A stretch of DNA of 64,000 nt from Anaeromassilibacillus sp001305115 (GTDB lineage: Bacteria; Bacillota; Clostridia; Oscillospirales; Acutalibacteraceae): positions 1,984,001 through 2,048,000 of the forward strand of contig AP031437.1 of the NCBI GenBank assembly GCA_042854365.1, in the 5' to 3' direction. The notes beneath the pieces are model-generated. The model searched no databases and had not been told where the DNA came from. It saw only the letters and a list, made by a program, of their open reading frames with translations. This document shows positions 7,968 to 14,915 of the stretch, one piece after another. The position numbers and the translations under genes were made by a program. Numbering within the stretch: position 1 is the first letter of the stretch; the number at the start of each line of letters is the position of its first letter.

Positions 7968-7996
7968 AGTATATCATAGTACGCTCTAAAAAGCAA
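7968..7996 (-). promoter_or_regulatory. tet(W) promoter
   Basis: On the minus strand: -35 TTGCTT (7991-7996), 17-bp spacer, extended -10 TGATATACT with hexamer TATACT at 7968-7973. It lies about 33 bp upstream of the first leader ORF and 274 bp before tet(W), leaving room for the attenuator. Confidence 0.6.
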
Positions 7997-8020
7997 GAAA
8001 TTATTTTACCCGATTCCACA

Positions 8021-8061
8021 AATAAAATCGGAGGGTATTCACTGAAATACCTTCCGGTTTT
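8021..8061 (-). terminator. Intrinsic terminator after the relaxase gene
   Basis: Arms at 8046-8061 and 8024-8039 pair over 16 positions (14 Watson-Crick, the rest G-T) with a 6-nt loop. On the minus strand the stem ends in TTTT and is followed by ATTTG. It separates the mobilization operon from tet(W). Confidence 0.75.
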
Positions 8062-8066
8062 GGTGA

Positions 8067-9254
8067 TTATCGTGCGCCTACCCTTGTTTTTTGCCTTGCG
8101 GCCCGTTTCCGTTCCTTTTCGGCCTGTTCCTGCTGGTAAGCTGCCTCTAATATTCTGTCCGCTTGTTCCAGACCAATGGCCCGCCTGACCCGCTCGTAGT
8201 CCCTGACCTTTCCCTTTAGACTGTCTCTCTCGGCGCAGACCTCGTAAATCCTTTCTGACAAAGAACTGTTTTTGCTGACCTCCCGGCCATAGTCCGCTTG
8301 TAGCCGCTCAAATTTGGATTTGAGGTCGAGATAGGCCCGGTAGACCGAGCGCAGCACCTTGACGATCTTCGCCCAAAGAGGCTTGGCCTTTTTCTCCCGG
8401 TAGGACTTGGCGCTCTCCAGCGGCCCCGGCTCTGGTAAGACTTCCTCTGGGTCTGCCGAAAACTCCGCCGCCAGCCGTTCCATGTTCTTTACTGCCGGGG
8501 CCAACTCCTTCAACCGCTGTTCCTGCCCCGCCACCTCTTTTTGCTTCTTGGCCTTGAACTTATCCAGTTGGGCGATCTCCTTGGCCCTCTGCTCCTTTTT
8601 GTAGTCCAGCACAGACAGGTGCTGGTCGTGGGTGCCCTTGTCCTCCCACTCTATCCCGTGGCGCTCCATCACGGCGGCAAGCTGTTCCTTTTCAGAGCGT
8701 ACCCACTGGCTCCATTCTGTGTCCCCTCTGGTGCCGCCCTTGAAACCCTGGGCCGCTAACGCCTGTTTAAGTGATACCCTGGTGTCCAGACCCCGCTTGC
8801 TGCCGGTGGTGAACGGCACAAAATCAATGTGCAGATGGGGTGTGGCCTCGTCCATGTGGAGGTGAGCCGAGAACACCCGAAGCTGGGGGTTGCGCTCTTG
8901 AAAGCCCCTCATGTACTCGTCCAGCACCGCCGCCGCAAGCTGGCCGTCCTCGCTGCCAGCACTCATGTCGTCCTTGTTGCCCACTTGCAGGATGATTTCG
9001 TGGAACGGCTTTTCCTGCTTACTGGAGCGTATCTTCTCATAGTAGTTCTCAATCCTGCGGTCTGCCCTGGTCTGCTTGTCGTTGTACCGCTTGAGGGCCT
9101 CGTCAAACATCTCATGAAAAACTGCCTTGATATTTTCCTGGCAGTAGGTTATATTCAAATGGGAGCGTTCCGGGTCGGTGTTCTTGGCGTTGAACTTCCT
9201 GCTGTTGTGGTTCACCGAGCCTTGCCCCACCATCGCACTAATCGTCCTTTTCAA
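8067..9254 (-). CDS. MobV-family relaxase (Pre/Mob)
   Basis: A 395-residue mobilization relaxase that nicks one strand at oriT and pilots it during conjugative transfer. The N-terminal domain has the family start (ISAMVGQGSVNHNSRKF) and the metal-binding triad motif HLHMDEATPHLHID near residues 135-150. The C-terminal part (about 230-395) is charged and predicted coiled coil. The start is TTG 9254, with AAGGAG 7 bp upstream; homologues begin at the same point, whereas the next ATG (9233) would cut the conserved N-terminus. With no conjugation (T4SS or coupling protein) genes in view, the element looks mobilizable rather than self-transmissible. Confidence 0.92.
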   Translation of the reverse strand: MKRTISAMVGQGSVNHNSRKFNAKNTDPERSHLNITYCQENIKAVFHEMFDEALKRYNDKQTRADRRIENYYEKIRSSKQEKPFHEIILQVGNKDDMSAGSEDGQLAAAVLDEYMRGFQERNPQLRVFSAHLHMDEATPHLHIDFVPFTTGSKRGLDTRVSLKQALAAQGFKGGTRGDTEWSQWVRSEKEQLAAVMERHGIEWEDKGTHDQHLSVLDYKKEQRAKEIAQLDKFKAKKQKEVAGQEQRLKELAPAVKNMERLAAEFSADPEEVLPEPGPLESAKSYREKKAKPLWAKIVKVLRSVYRAYLDLKSKFERLQADYGREVSKNSSLSERIYEVCAERDSLKGKVRDYERVRRAIGLEQADRILEAAYQQEQAEKERKRAARQKTRVGAR

Positions 9255-9689
9255 ATCAACACTCCTTTCGCCGCGCCAGCGGCGGCCTTTGTTACTTTCT
9301 GCGAAAGTAACGCAAAAGCACTTTTGACAGCCTGTCGGCCATCAAAAGCGCATTTGCGCCCTACGGGGTGGAATGGGGGCTTTGCCCCCGCCGTCTGCGG
9401 ACGGCTCCCCCAGCAGGGCCGCCCTTTGAAAAGGTCACCCTGCACCCCGCCTAAACTTTGCCACTCGCCGGTGGGCAGGTGGGAAAGGCACGGCCTTTCC
9501 CACCACCCGGCAAGTGTTCTCCGTGGGCCAAAAGTCAAGGGGTACGGGTTGTATTGCCTTGCGGCAATCTCCACCCGCAGGTATGCCCCCTTGACTTTTG
9601 ACCCCGCTCCCCGTGACGGCCGTGACGACCGTGACAATGTTTCAGACACCGCCCCCGCCCTCAAAAAGCCGTCACAGCCGTCACGGTCG
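9255..9689. other. Non-coding, hairpin-rich segment upstream of the relaxase; candidate oriT
   Basis: A GC-rich intergenic segment between the ATPase gene and the relaxase gene. Near the relaxase it has a perfect 9-bp hairpin (GTTACTTTC, loop TGC, GAAAGTAAC; 9291-9311), a second inverted repeat (CTTTTGA 9321-9327 with TCAAAAG 9342-9348) and a GCGCA/TGCGC dyad (9348-9359). Relaxase genes of this family usually have oriT directly upstream, so the nick site is probably here. At the far side are the 9-bp repeats annotated separately. A 137-codon open frame (9251-9664, minus) covers the segment, but it reads through these repeats and lacks protein character. Confidence 0.5.
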
Positions 9690-9694
9690 TCACG
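9612..9694. repeat. Inverted clusters of a 9-bp CGTGACGRC repeat
   Basis: Three tandem 9-bp units (CGTGACGGC, CGTGACGAC, CGTGACAAT; 9612-9638) face a second cluster in reverse orientation (9671-9694) about 33 bp away. The second cluster overlaps the stop codon of the ATPase gene. The units could be iterons bound by a RepA-like or RHH protein, or the whole could fold as a long hairpin that ends transcription of the ATPase gene. Confidence 0.6.
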
Positions 9695-10844
9695 CCTGGG
9701 ACGGTTCCAGCGTCAGGCTGATACTTCTCCCGGCGTGGCTCCTGCTGTTCTCATAGCGGATGTGGTAGTCTGTCAGCAGCTTCCCGGCCCGGACATTCAG
9801 CCGCATTGCCAAGGCGTTGGGCTTCATGTCGGTCTGGAGCGCCGCCGCCAGTTCCGTGGCCGTCCCTCCCCAGGAGGGGCTTTCCGCCGTCACAAGGGCG
9901 GCTACGGCCTCCAGCACCGGGTCGGGCGGCTCTGTCCATGCCTCCGTTTCCGTACGCTCCAGCGTCCATATCAGCCGTTCCTTGTCCTTGGTAAGATAGA
10001 ATCGCTGGTCTTGCTGGTCACGCCCGGCCACGTCCAGAACGGCACTGCCATCTGTCCGCTTCTCCTTTTGAAGAAGAAAGGCCCCGTCCGCCGCTCCCAG
10101 CAGACCGTTGGTGCCGGAGATCATATCGAATTTGTCATCTGCCTGTTGCTTTCGAGTGTGGTGTACCAGCAGGAGGCAGACGCCGCAATCATCGGCAAGG
10201 CGTTTCAGCTTGCCCACTACCTCGTAATCGTTGGCGTAGCTATACTTCTCACCGCCAGCCTCCCGTATCTTCTGGAGGGTGTCAATGATAATCAGCTTGG
10301 TGTCCGGGTGTTCCCGGACGAACTTCTTTAGCTGTTCTTCCAGGCCAACGCCAAGCTGCTTTGCGTAGACCGCAAAGAGCAGATTGTCGGTGCCCTCTGT
10401 GCCGAACATTCGGTACAGCCGCCCCTGCAAGCGGCGGTGGTCGTCCTCCAACGCCAGATAGAGGACAGTCCCCTTGTGGACAGGGTAGCCCCACAGGGGG
10501 AGGCCCATGCTGACATGGTAGGCAAGCTGGGCCATCAGGAACGACTTGCCCACCTTGGGCGCTCCCGCAAAGAGGTACGTCCCCGGATAGAGCAGACCGT
10601 CAATAATAGGCGGTCTGCTCAGATACACATTCTGGTAAAGGTCATTCATGGAAACCGTATGGAGATAGGCTGGGTCGCTCTTGCGCCGCATATCCCGGAG
10701 CATTTCCTCCAAACTTTCCTCTTGGGGGTTGTTTTCAGCCGTTCCCTCTGCTATACTTTGGGTAGTTGTTTGAGAATTGGGCTGTTCCCCGTCTGTTGGC
10801 GCAGACGGAATCGGGACAGTCCTTTTCGTCTCTCTGGAATCCAT
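9690..10844 (-). CDS. RepA-like AAA ATPase, element B
   Basis: A 384-residue ATPase of the AAA_25/RepA family. Walker A is GAPKVGKS and Walker B is TKLIIIDTLQ, followed by the sensor-like LLLVHHTRK. The first 60 residues (Pro, Ser, Thr and Glu rich) are probably flexible, and the C-terminal 70 residues resemble a winged-helix tail. Such proteins on mobile elements are hexameric helicase-like factors linked to replication of the circular intermediate. ATG 10844 is given; TTG 10847 is equally compatible with the GGAGG upstream. It is 7 bp from the RHH gene and has the same partner order as in element A. Confidence 0.85.
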   Translation of the reverse strand: MDSRETKRTVPIPSAPTDGEQPNSQTTTQSIAEGTAENNPQEESLEEMLRDMRRKSDPAYLHTVSMNDLYQNVYLSRPPIIDGLLYPGTYLFAGAPKVGKSFLMAQLAYHVSMGLPLWGYPVHKGTVLYLALEDDHRRLQGRLYRMFGTEGTDNLLFAVYAKQLGVGLEEQLKKFVREHPDTKLIIIDTLQKIREAGGEKYSYANDYEVVGKLKRLADDCGVCLLLVHHTRKQQADDKFDMISGTNGLLGAADGAFLLQKEKRTDGSAVLDVAGRDQQDQRFYLTKDKERLIWTLERTETEAWTEPPDPVLEAVAALVTAESPSWGGTATELAAALQTDMKPNALAMRLNVRAGKLLTDYHIRYENSRSHAGRSISLTLEPSQA

Positions 10845-10851
10845 CAATCTA

Positions 10852-11172
10852 TCAATCCTCCTTCATGCCGCCCAGCGTCACCGAGATAAGGTCAATGGTG
10901 GAGAGAAGTTCATCCCCCACGCCGCCCCCGGCCTCAATGAGCCGCAGTTCCTCCAGGACGGCGGCGAGTTGGTCACGCAGGGCCTTGTAGACCCTGGGAT
11001 TGCCCTGCACCACCACGGCCCGGTCTAAGAGCCGTCGGGTGATGTAGTCCTGCTTGGTCAGCCCGGAGAGGCGGACGGCAATCTCAATCTGTTCATTTTC
11101 CTCCGGGGACACCCGGAACGCTATGGTCTTGCTTCTCCATCGGTTGTGGTTGTCGAGGTTCTTTACAGACAT
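10852..11172 (-). CDS. Ribbon-helix-helix mobilization-type protein, element B
   Basis: A 106-residue protein strongly similar to the one at 558-893, with the same opening (NLDNHNRWR), the RHH core (KTIAFRVSPEENEQIEIA, SGLTKQDYITRRLL) and an acidic tail. It lies 3 bp after the integrase and 7 bp before the ATPase in one operon. The likely role is relaxosome accessory factor or autoregulator. As the relaxase gene is further downstream in the same operon, a relaxosome role is the better guess for this copy. Confidence 0.75.
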   Translation of the reverse strand: MSVKNLDNHNRWRSKTIAFRVSPEENEQIEIAVRLSGLTKQDYITRRLLDRAVVVQGNPRVYKALRDQLAAVLEELRLIEAGGGVGDELLSTIDLISVTLGGMKED

Positions 11173-11175
11173 GAT

Positions 11176-12252
11176 TTAAGCCCCCTTTCGCTCCATGTCC
11201 AGCTTGTCCGCCATCTCCGCCTGCCGGGTGGGGAACAGGTGAGCGTAGCGGTAGGTGATGTCGATACTTTCATGCCCCACCCGGTCAGCGATTGCCAGAG
11301 CCGTAAAGCCCATGTCAATCAGCAGGGAAATGTGGCTGTGTCGGAGGTCGTGAATCCTGATACGTTTGACCCCCGCCGCTTTCGCTCCTCTGTCCATCTC
11401 CCGGTGAAGATAGGATTTCGTCACCGGGAAAATACGGTCTGTCGGCTCTGCGGCATACAGGCTCTTGATGTAGTCCTCCATTTCTTCACAGAGGAAAGCG
11501 GGCATTTGAATGATCCTGTTGCTCTTGGCGGTCTTGGGGTCGGTGACTACATCCTGGCCCTTGATACGCTGATAGGATTTTGAGATGGAAACCGTCTGCT
11601 TCTCAAAGTCGAAGTCCCCAGGGGTGAGGGCCAGCAATTCCCCCTCCCGGATACCGCACCAGTAGAGCATTTCAAAGGCATAGTAGGATAGGGGCTTGTC
11701 CATCATAGCGTCAGCAAATTTCAGATACTCCGCTTTCGTCCAGAACAGCATTTCCCGGCCCTTGGCCTTGCCCATATTGCCTACCTGGGCGGCGGGGTTG
11801 GTTTTCAGCTTGTAGTGCCTGACTGCATGGTTGAAAACGGCGCTCAACTGATTGTGGAGCGTTTTCAAGTAGACAGGCGAGTAGGGCTTGCCGTTCTTGT
11901 CCCGGTAGTTGAGCATTTCGCTTTGCCATGCCATGACCTCTTTCGAGCCAATCTCGCTCATTTTCCGCTTGCCGAAATAAGGCACCAGCTTCTTGTAGAG
12001 GATATGCTCTTTCGTCCCCCAGGTGTTCTCCTTGATACGGCCTTTCACGTCCGCAGCGTAGAGGGCCACGAAACTCTCAAAGGTCATGTCCAGGTCGGCG
12101 GTCTGCTGTTGCAGGAATGTCCGTTCCCACTCCAGCGCCTCCCGCTTGGTCTTGAAGCCCCGTTTCATCTTCTTTTCCTTTTTCCCCGTCCAGTTCTCAA
12201 AGTAAAAGGACGCATACCATGTGCCTTTGGCCTTGTCTTTGTATGCTGGCAT
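11176..12252 (-). CDS. int: Tyrosine integrase of element B
   Basis: A 358-residue tyrosine recombinase with Arg202 (GIREGELLAL), His301/Arg304 (HDLRHSH), His327 and nucleophile Tyr336 (TYRYAHLF). It has an arm-binding N-terminal domain (residues 1-50) and a core-binding domain (55-160). ATG 12252 is preceded by AGGGA. Its right-end target is the 3' end of guaA at 13351. It is clearly homologous to the integrase of element A and has the same domain lengths, but the N-terminal arm-binding region differs more. That agrees with the different arm repeats at the two elements (AGTATCA here, GCTATCA there). Confidence 0.93.
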   Translation of the reverse strand: MPAYKDKAKGTWYASFYFENWTGKKEKKMKRGFKTKREALEWERTFLQQQTADLDMTFESFVALYAADVKGRIKENTWGTKEHILYKKLVPYFGKRKMSEIGSKEVMAWQSEMLNYRDKNGKPYSPVYLKTLHNQLSAVFNHAVRHYKLKTNPAAQVGNMGKAKGREMLFWTKAEYLKFADAMMDKPLSYYAFEMLYWCGIREGELLALTPGDFDFEKQTVSISKSYQRIKGQDVVTDPKTAKSNRIIQMPAFLCEEMEDYIKSLYAAEPTDRIFPVTKSYLHREMDRGAKAAGVKRIRIHDLRHSHISLLIDMGFTALAIADRVGHESIDITYRYAHLFPTRQAEMADKLDMERKGA

Positions 12253-12264
12253 TTTGTTCCCTCC

Positions 12265-12453
12265 TTACTGATTTTCCCGCAGTCCATAGAACTTTTCCTC
12301 GAAGTAGTTCCTGCTCACCCGTCCGGGGATGGTGAGGAAACCTTTCTGCTTCAGTTCCTCGTTCATCTCCCGCACCAGCTTGTAGGCGTAGGGCTTGGAG
12401 ATACCCAGCACCCCGGCCACTTCCTCGGCCCGTACAAACAGTTCCTTGCTCAT
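12265..12453 (-). CDS. xis: Excisionase-like winged-helix protein, element B
   Basis: A 62-residue protein with the HTH segment EEVAGVLGISKPYAYKLVRE and a basic strand-rich tail, matching the core of the element A counterpart. ATG 12453 (MSKELF) has an ideal AAGGAGGTG site 6 bp upstream, so the longer open frame to 12549 is not used. It precedes int by 12 bp. It is the probable recombination directionality factor. Confidence 0.8.
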   Translation of the reverse strand: MSKELFVRAEEVAGVLGISKPYAYKLVREMNEELKQKGFLTIPGRVSRNYFEEKFYGLRENQ

Positions 12454-12484
12454 GTTTTCACCTCCTTGCTTCTGGTTCGCAAAA

Positions 12485-12595
12485 TTGTTAATGCCCACGT
12501 TCTTATTATACATTCGCATGGTTGTTAATGTCAAGAGGAAATTTCGCAATTTTGTTAATTTTTCTCTTGCATATTTCGCTTATTTGCGCTATACT
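12485..12595. promoter_or_regulatory. Divergent promoters and TTGTTAAT repeats, element B
   Basis: Minus strand: -35 TTGACA (12529-12534), 18 bp, -10 TATAAT (12505-12510), for xis-int. Plus strand: -35 TTGCAT (12567-12572), 17 bp, -10 TATACT (12590-12595), for the XRE gene. TTGTTAAT occurs three times in the same orientation (12485-12492, 12522-12529, 12552-12559), next to both promoters, and is a good candidate operator for the XRE protein. The sequence differs from the operators proposed for element A. Confidence 0.7.
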
Positions 12596-12617
12596 ATGTT
12601 CAAAGGCGGTGGAACAT

Positions 12618-13175
12618 ATGACAGTAGGAGAAAAAATCAAGAAAATCCGAACTTTTCGAGGCATGACGCAAAAGGAATTGGGGCTGGCTGTCGGTTTTGA
12701 GGAAAAGGGAGCGGACAATCGTATCGCCCAGTATGAAACAAACTACCGTGTTCCGAAAAGGGAACTGCTGGACAAGATTGCCCAGGCACTTCGGGTAGAG
12801 AGCCAGAACTTCTACACGCTTCGCCCTGGCTGCGCCGAGGACTTCATGCGGACATTCTTCTGGCTGGACGAGGACAGCCCCGGCTCCATCCGCCTGTTTC
12901 AGCTTGTCCGCAATCCCGGCAAGACGGGGGCCTCCGATGATACCGCCGTCCGATACAACGACACGGACGACTGGCCCGCTCAACCTCCCGTGGGCATTTA
13001 CTTCAACTATGGGCTGGTAGACGAGTTCATGCGGGAATGGCTCTTGCGCCAGCAGGAACTTCACGCCGGGGAGATCACCAGGGAGGAATACTTTGAATGG
13101 AAAATCAACTGGCCGTGTACCTGCGATGACAGCAAACGGTTTGACTACTATGTTCCTTGGAGAAAAGAAAAATAG
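12618..13175 (+). CDS. XRE-family transcriptional regulator, element B
   Basis: A 185-residue protein with an N-terminal Cro/CI-type helix-turn-helix (GEKIKKIRTFRGMTQKELG, residues 4-65) and a C-terminal region ending in a segment (HAGEITREEYFEWKINWP) shared with the element A regulator. The ATG 12618 has GGTGG 6 bp upstream and lies 22 bp after the -10, so the longer open frame from 12522 is not used. It is divergent from xis-int and presumably controls excision genes. It is the last gene before the attachment site in guaA. Confidence 0.85.
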   Translation: MTVGEKIKKIRTFRGMTQKELGLAVGFEEKGADNRIAQYETNYRVPKRELLDKIAQALRVESQNFYTLRPGCAEDFMRTFFWLDEDSPGSIRLFQLVRNPGKTGASDDTAVRYNDTDDWPAQPPVGIYFNYGLVDEFMREWLLRQQELHAGEITREEYFEWKINWPCTCDDSKRFDYYVPWRKEK

Positions 13176-13183
13176 GACAAGCA

Positions 13184-13222
13184 AAGCCGCCCTGCTGAAT
13201 TTGTCGTTCAGCAGGGCGGCTT
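13184..13222 (+). terminator. Hairpin after the element B XRE gene
   Basis: A perfect 16-bp stem (13184-13199 with 13207-13222) and a 7-nt loop directly after the stop codon. The T-run is poor (GCTTGCCC), but position and strength match the terminator of element A. Confidence 0.75.
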
Positions 13223-13269
13223 GCTTGCCCTTTGCAATCATTCTCTTGTGTGGCCGGGTTGAAACGAAT

Positions 13270-13287
13270 AGTATCAATCCAGTATCA
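13270..13287. repeat. Putative integrase arm-type sites, element B right end
   Basis: AGTATCA twice at 11-bp spacing (13270-13276 and 13281-13287), 64-81 bp from the core in guaA. The extended sequence matches 5684-5710. Confidence 0.55.
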
Positions 13288-13346
13288 CAAGGCAAAGTGA
13301 CAGGTCAAAAACCCTGTATTCATGCGGGTTTGAGCCGTTTTGACGG

Positions 13347-14885
13347 TTATTCCCACTCAATCGTAGCTGGCGGCTTACTTGTAATATCATAAACCACCCG
13401 ATTCACATTCTCAACTTCATTGACAATCCGGGTGCTGACAATCTCCAAAGTCTCGTACGGAATACGCGCCCAGTCCGCTGTCATAAAATCCGTTGTTGTT
13501 ACTGCACGCAACGCAATGGTATTGTCATAGGTACGTCCATCACCCATAACACCGACACTCTTCATTCCAGTCAATACCGCAAAGTACTGATTGATCTGGC
13601 GGTCCAACCCTGCTTTTGCGATTTCTTCTCGGAAAATTGCATCAGCATCCTTCAAAATTTCCAATTTTTCCGGTGTAACTTCTCCCATGATCCGAATTCC
13701 GAGTCCCGGTCCGGGAAACGGCTGACGCCAAACCAGATGTGCTGGAATTCCCAACTCGATACCGACACGACGAACCTCATCCTTAAATAAATCGCGCAAG
13801 GGCTCGATGATTCCTTCAAACCCTACATCTTCGGGCAAACCACCCACATTGTGGTGGCTTTTAATGGTCGCTGCATCTCCGGAGCCGCTCTCAACCACAT
13901 CCGGGTATATGGTTCCCTGACAAAGGAACTCCATCTTCCCAAGCTTACTGGATTCTTCTTCGAATACACGGATAAATTCTTCTCCGATAATCTTTCGTTT
14001 CTGCTCCGGCTCTACAGCGCCTGCCAATTTTTGCAAAAACCGATCCTGCGCATTGACACGAATTAAGTTCATATCGAACTGCTTACGGAATACGCGCTCT
14101 ACCTCATCTCCCTCATTTTTCCGCAGCATTCCATGGTCTACAAAAATGCAGGTCAGATTTTTCCCAACCGCTTTGTGAACCAGCACCGCAGCCACTGAGG
14201 AATCCACTCCGCCAGATAGCGCACAAAGAACGCGCTTCCCACCTACTTTTTCTCGGATATGACGGATGGTTTCTTCCGCAAACGAATCCATCTTCCAACT
14301 GCCGGAACAACCACACACATCGTATAAAAAATTCTTTAACATTTCGGTACCATAGACAGTATGTTCCACCTCTGGATGGAACTGAAATGCATAGAGGCGG
14401 CGTATGTCATCTGCCATTGCTGCCACGGGACAGGCGTCACTTTCCGCTGTGACGGCAAAGCCAGCCGGAGGCTGAGCAATATAATCTGTATGACTCATCC
14501 AGCAGACGGACTCCGCTGGTAAATTATGAAACAATGCCGCATTTGCCTGCACCCGTATGGGCGTCTTTCCATATTCGCGCACCTCGGAACGGCTGACTGT
14601 TCCGCCCAACAAATGCGCCATCAATTGCGCCCCATAGCAAATTCCCAAAACGGGTATCCCCAAAGTAAATATTGCTTTGTCGCATACCGGGGCATCCTTT
14701 GTATAGACGGAATTTGGACCTCCGGAAAAGATAATCCCCTTATATCCCGCCTCGGCAATCTGATGCGCCGGGGTCTTACAAGATTTGATTTCACAGTACA
14801 CATTGCAGTCGCGGACCCTGCGCGCAATCAATTGGCTGTACTGTCCGCCGAAGTCTAAGATTAAGACTGCCTCATTTTTCAGCAT
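13347..14885 (-). CDS. guaA: GMP synthase (glutamine-hydrolysing)
   Basis: A 512-residue bifunctional enzyme catalysing the last step of GMP synthesis, XMP + glutamine + ATP to GMP. The N-terminal class I amidotransferase has Cys83 (GICYG), His170 and Glu172 (HPEVEHT). The synthetase domain has the PP-loop SGGVDS at 224-229 and the conserved PFPGPGLGIR. It is the last gene of the long purine/pyrimidine run and lies 30 bp after glmS. Element B is inserted exactly at its end, so expression of the gene is not interrupted but its original terminator has been displaced. Confidence 0.97.
   Translation of the reverse strand: MLKNEAVLILDFGGQYSQLIARRVRDCNVYCEIKSCKTPAHQIAEAGYKGIIFSGGPNSVYTKDAPVCDKAIFTLGIPVLGICYGAQLMAHLLGGTVSRSEVREYGKTPIRVQANAALFHNLPAESVCWMSHTDYIAQPPAGFAVTAESDACPVAAMADDIRRLYAFQFHPEVEHTVYGTEMLKNFLYDVCGCSGSWKMDSFAEETIRHIREKVGGKRVLCALSGGVDSSVAAVLVHKAVGKNLTCIFVDHGMLRKNEGDEVERVFRKQFDMNLIRVNAQDRFLQKLAGAVEPEQKRKIIGEEFIRVFEEESSKLGKMEFLCQGTIYPDVVESGSGDAATIKSHHNVGGLPEDVGFEGIIEPLRDLFKDEVRRVGIELGIPAHLVWRQPFPGPGLGIRIMGEVTPEKLEILKDADAIFREEIAKAGLDRQINQYFAVLTGMKSVGVMGDGRTYDNTIALRAVTTTDFMTADWARIPYETLEIVSTRIVNEVENVNRVVYDITSKPPATIEWE
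13351..13364. repeat. attachment core (att) at the 3' end of guaA
   Basis: Exact second copy of the 14-bp sequence at 3343-3356, inside the last codons of guaA. Recombination here leaves the GuaA reading frame intact up to its natural C-terminus TIEWE. Confidence 0.65.
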
Positions 14886-14915
14886 GATTTCTTTCCCTTC
14901 CTTGTCTTTTGAGAA

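Noticed and set aside
9251..9664. 137-codon ORF between relaxase and ATPase
   Set aside because: It runs through the inverted repeats and candidate oriT, has no ribosome binding site or domain, and its composition is that of random GC-rich DNA.
8829..10331. 500-codon plus-strand ORF over the relaxase and ATPase genes
   Set aside because: It is a shadow of the GC-rich minus-strand genes, which have clear motifs and ribosome binding sites.
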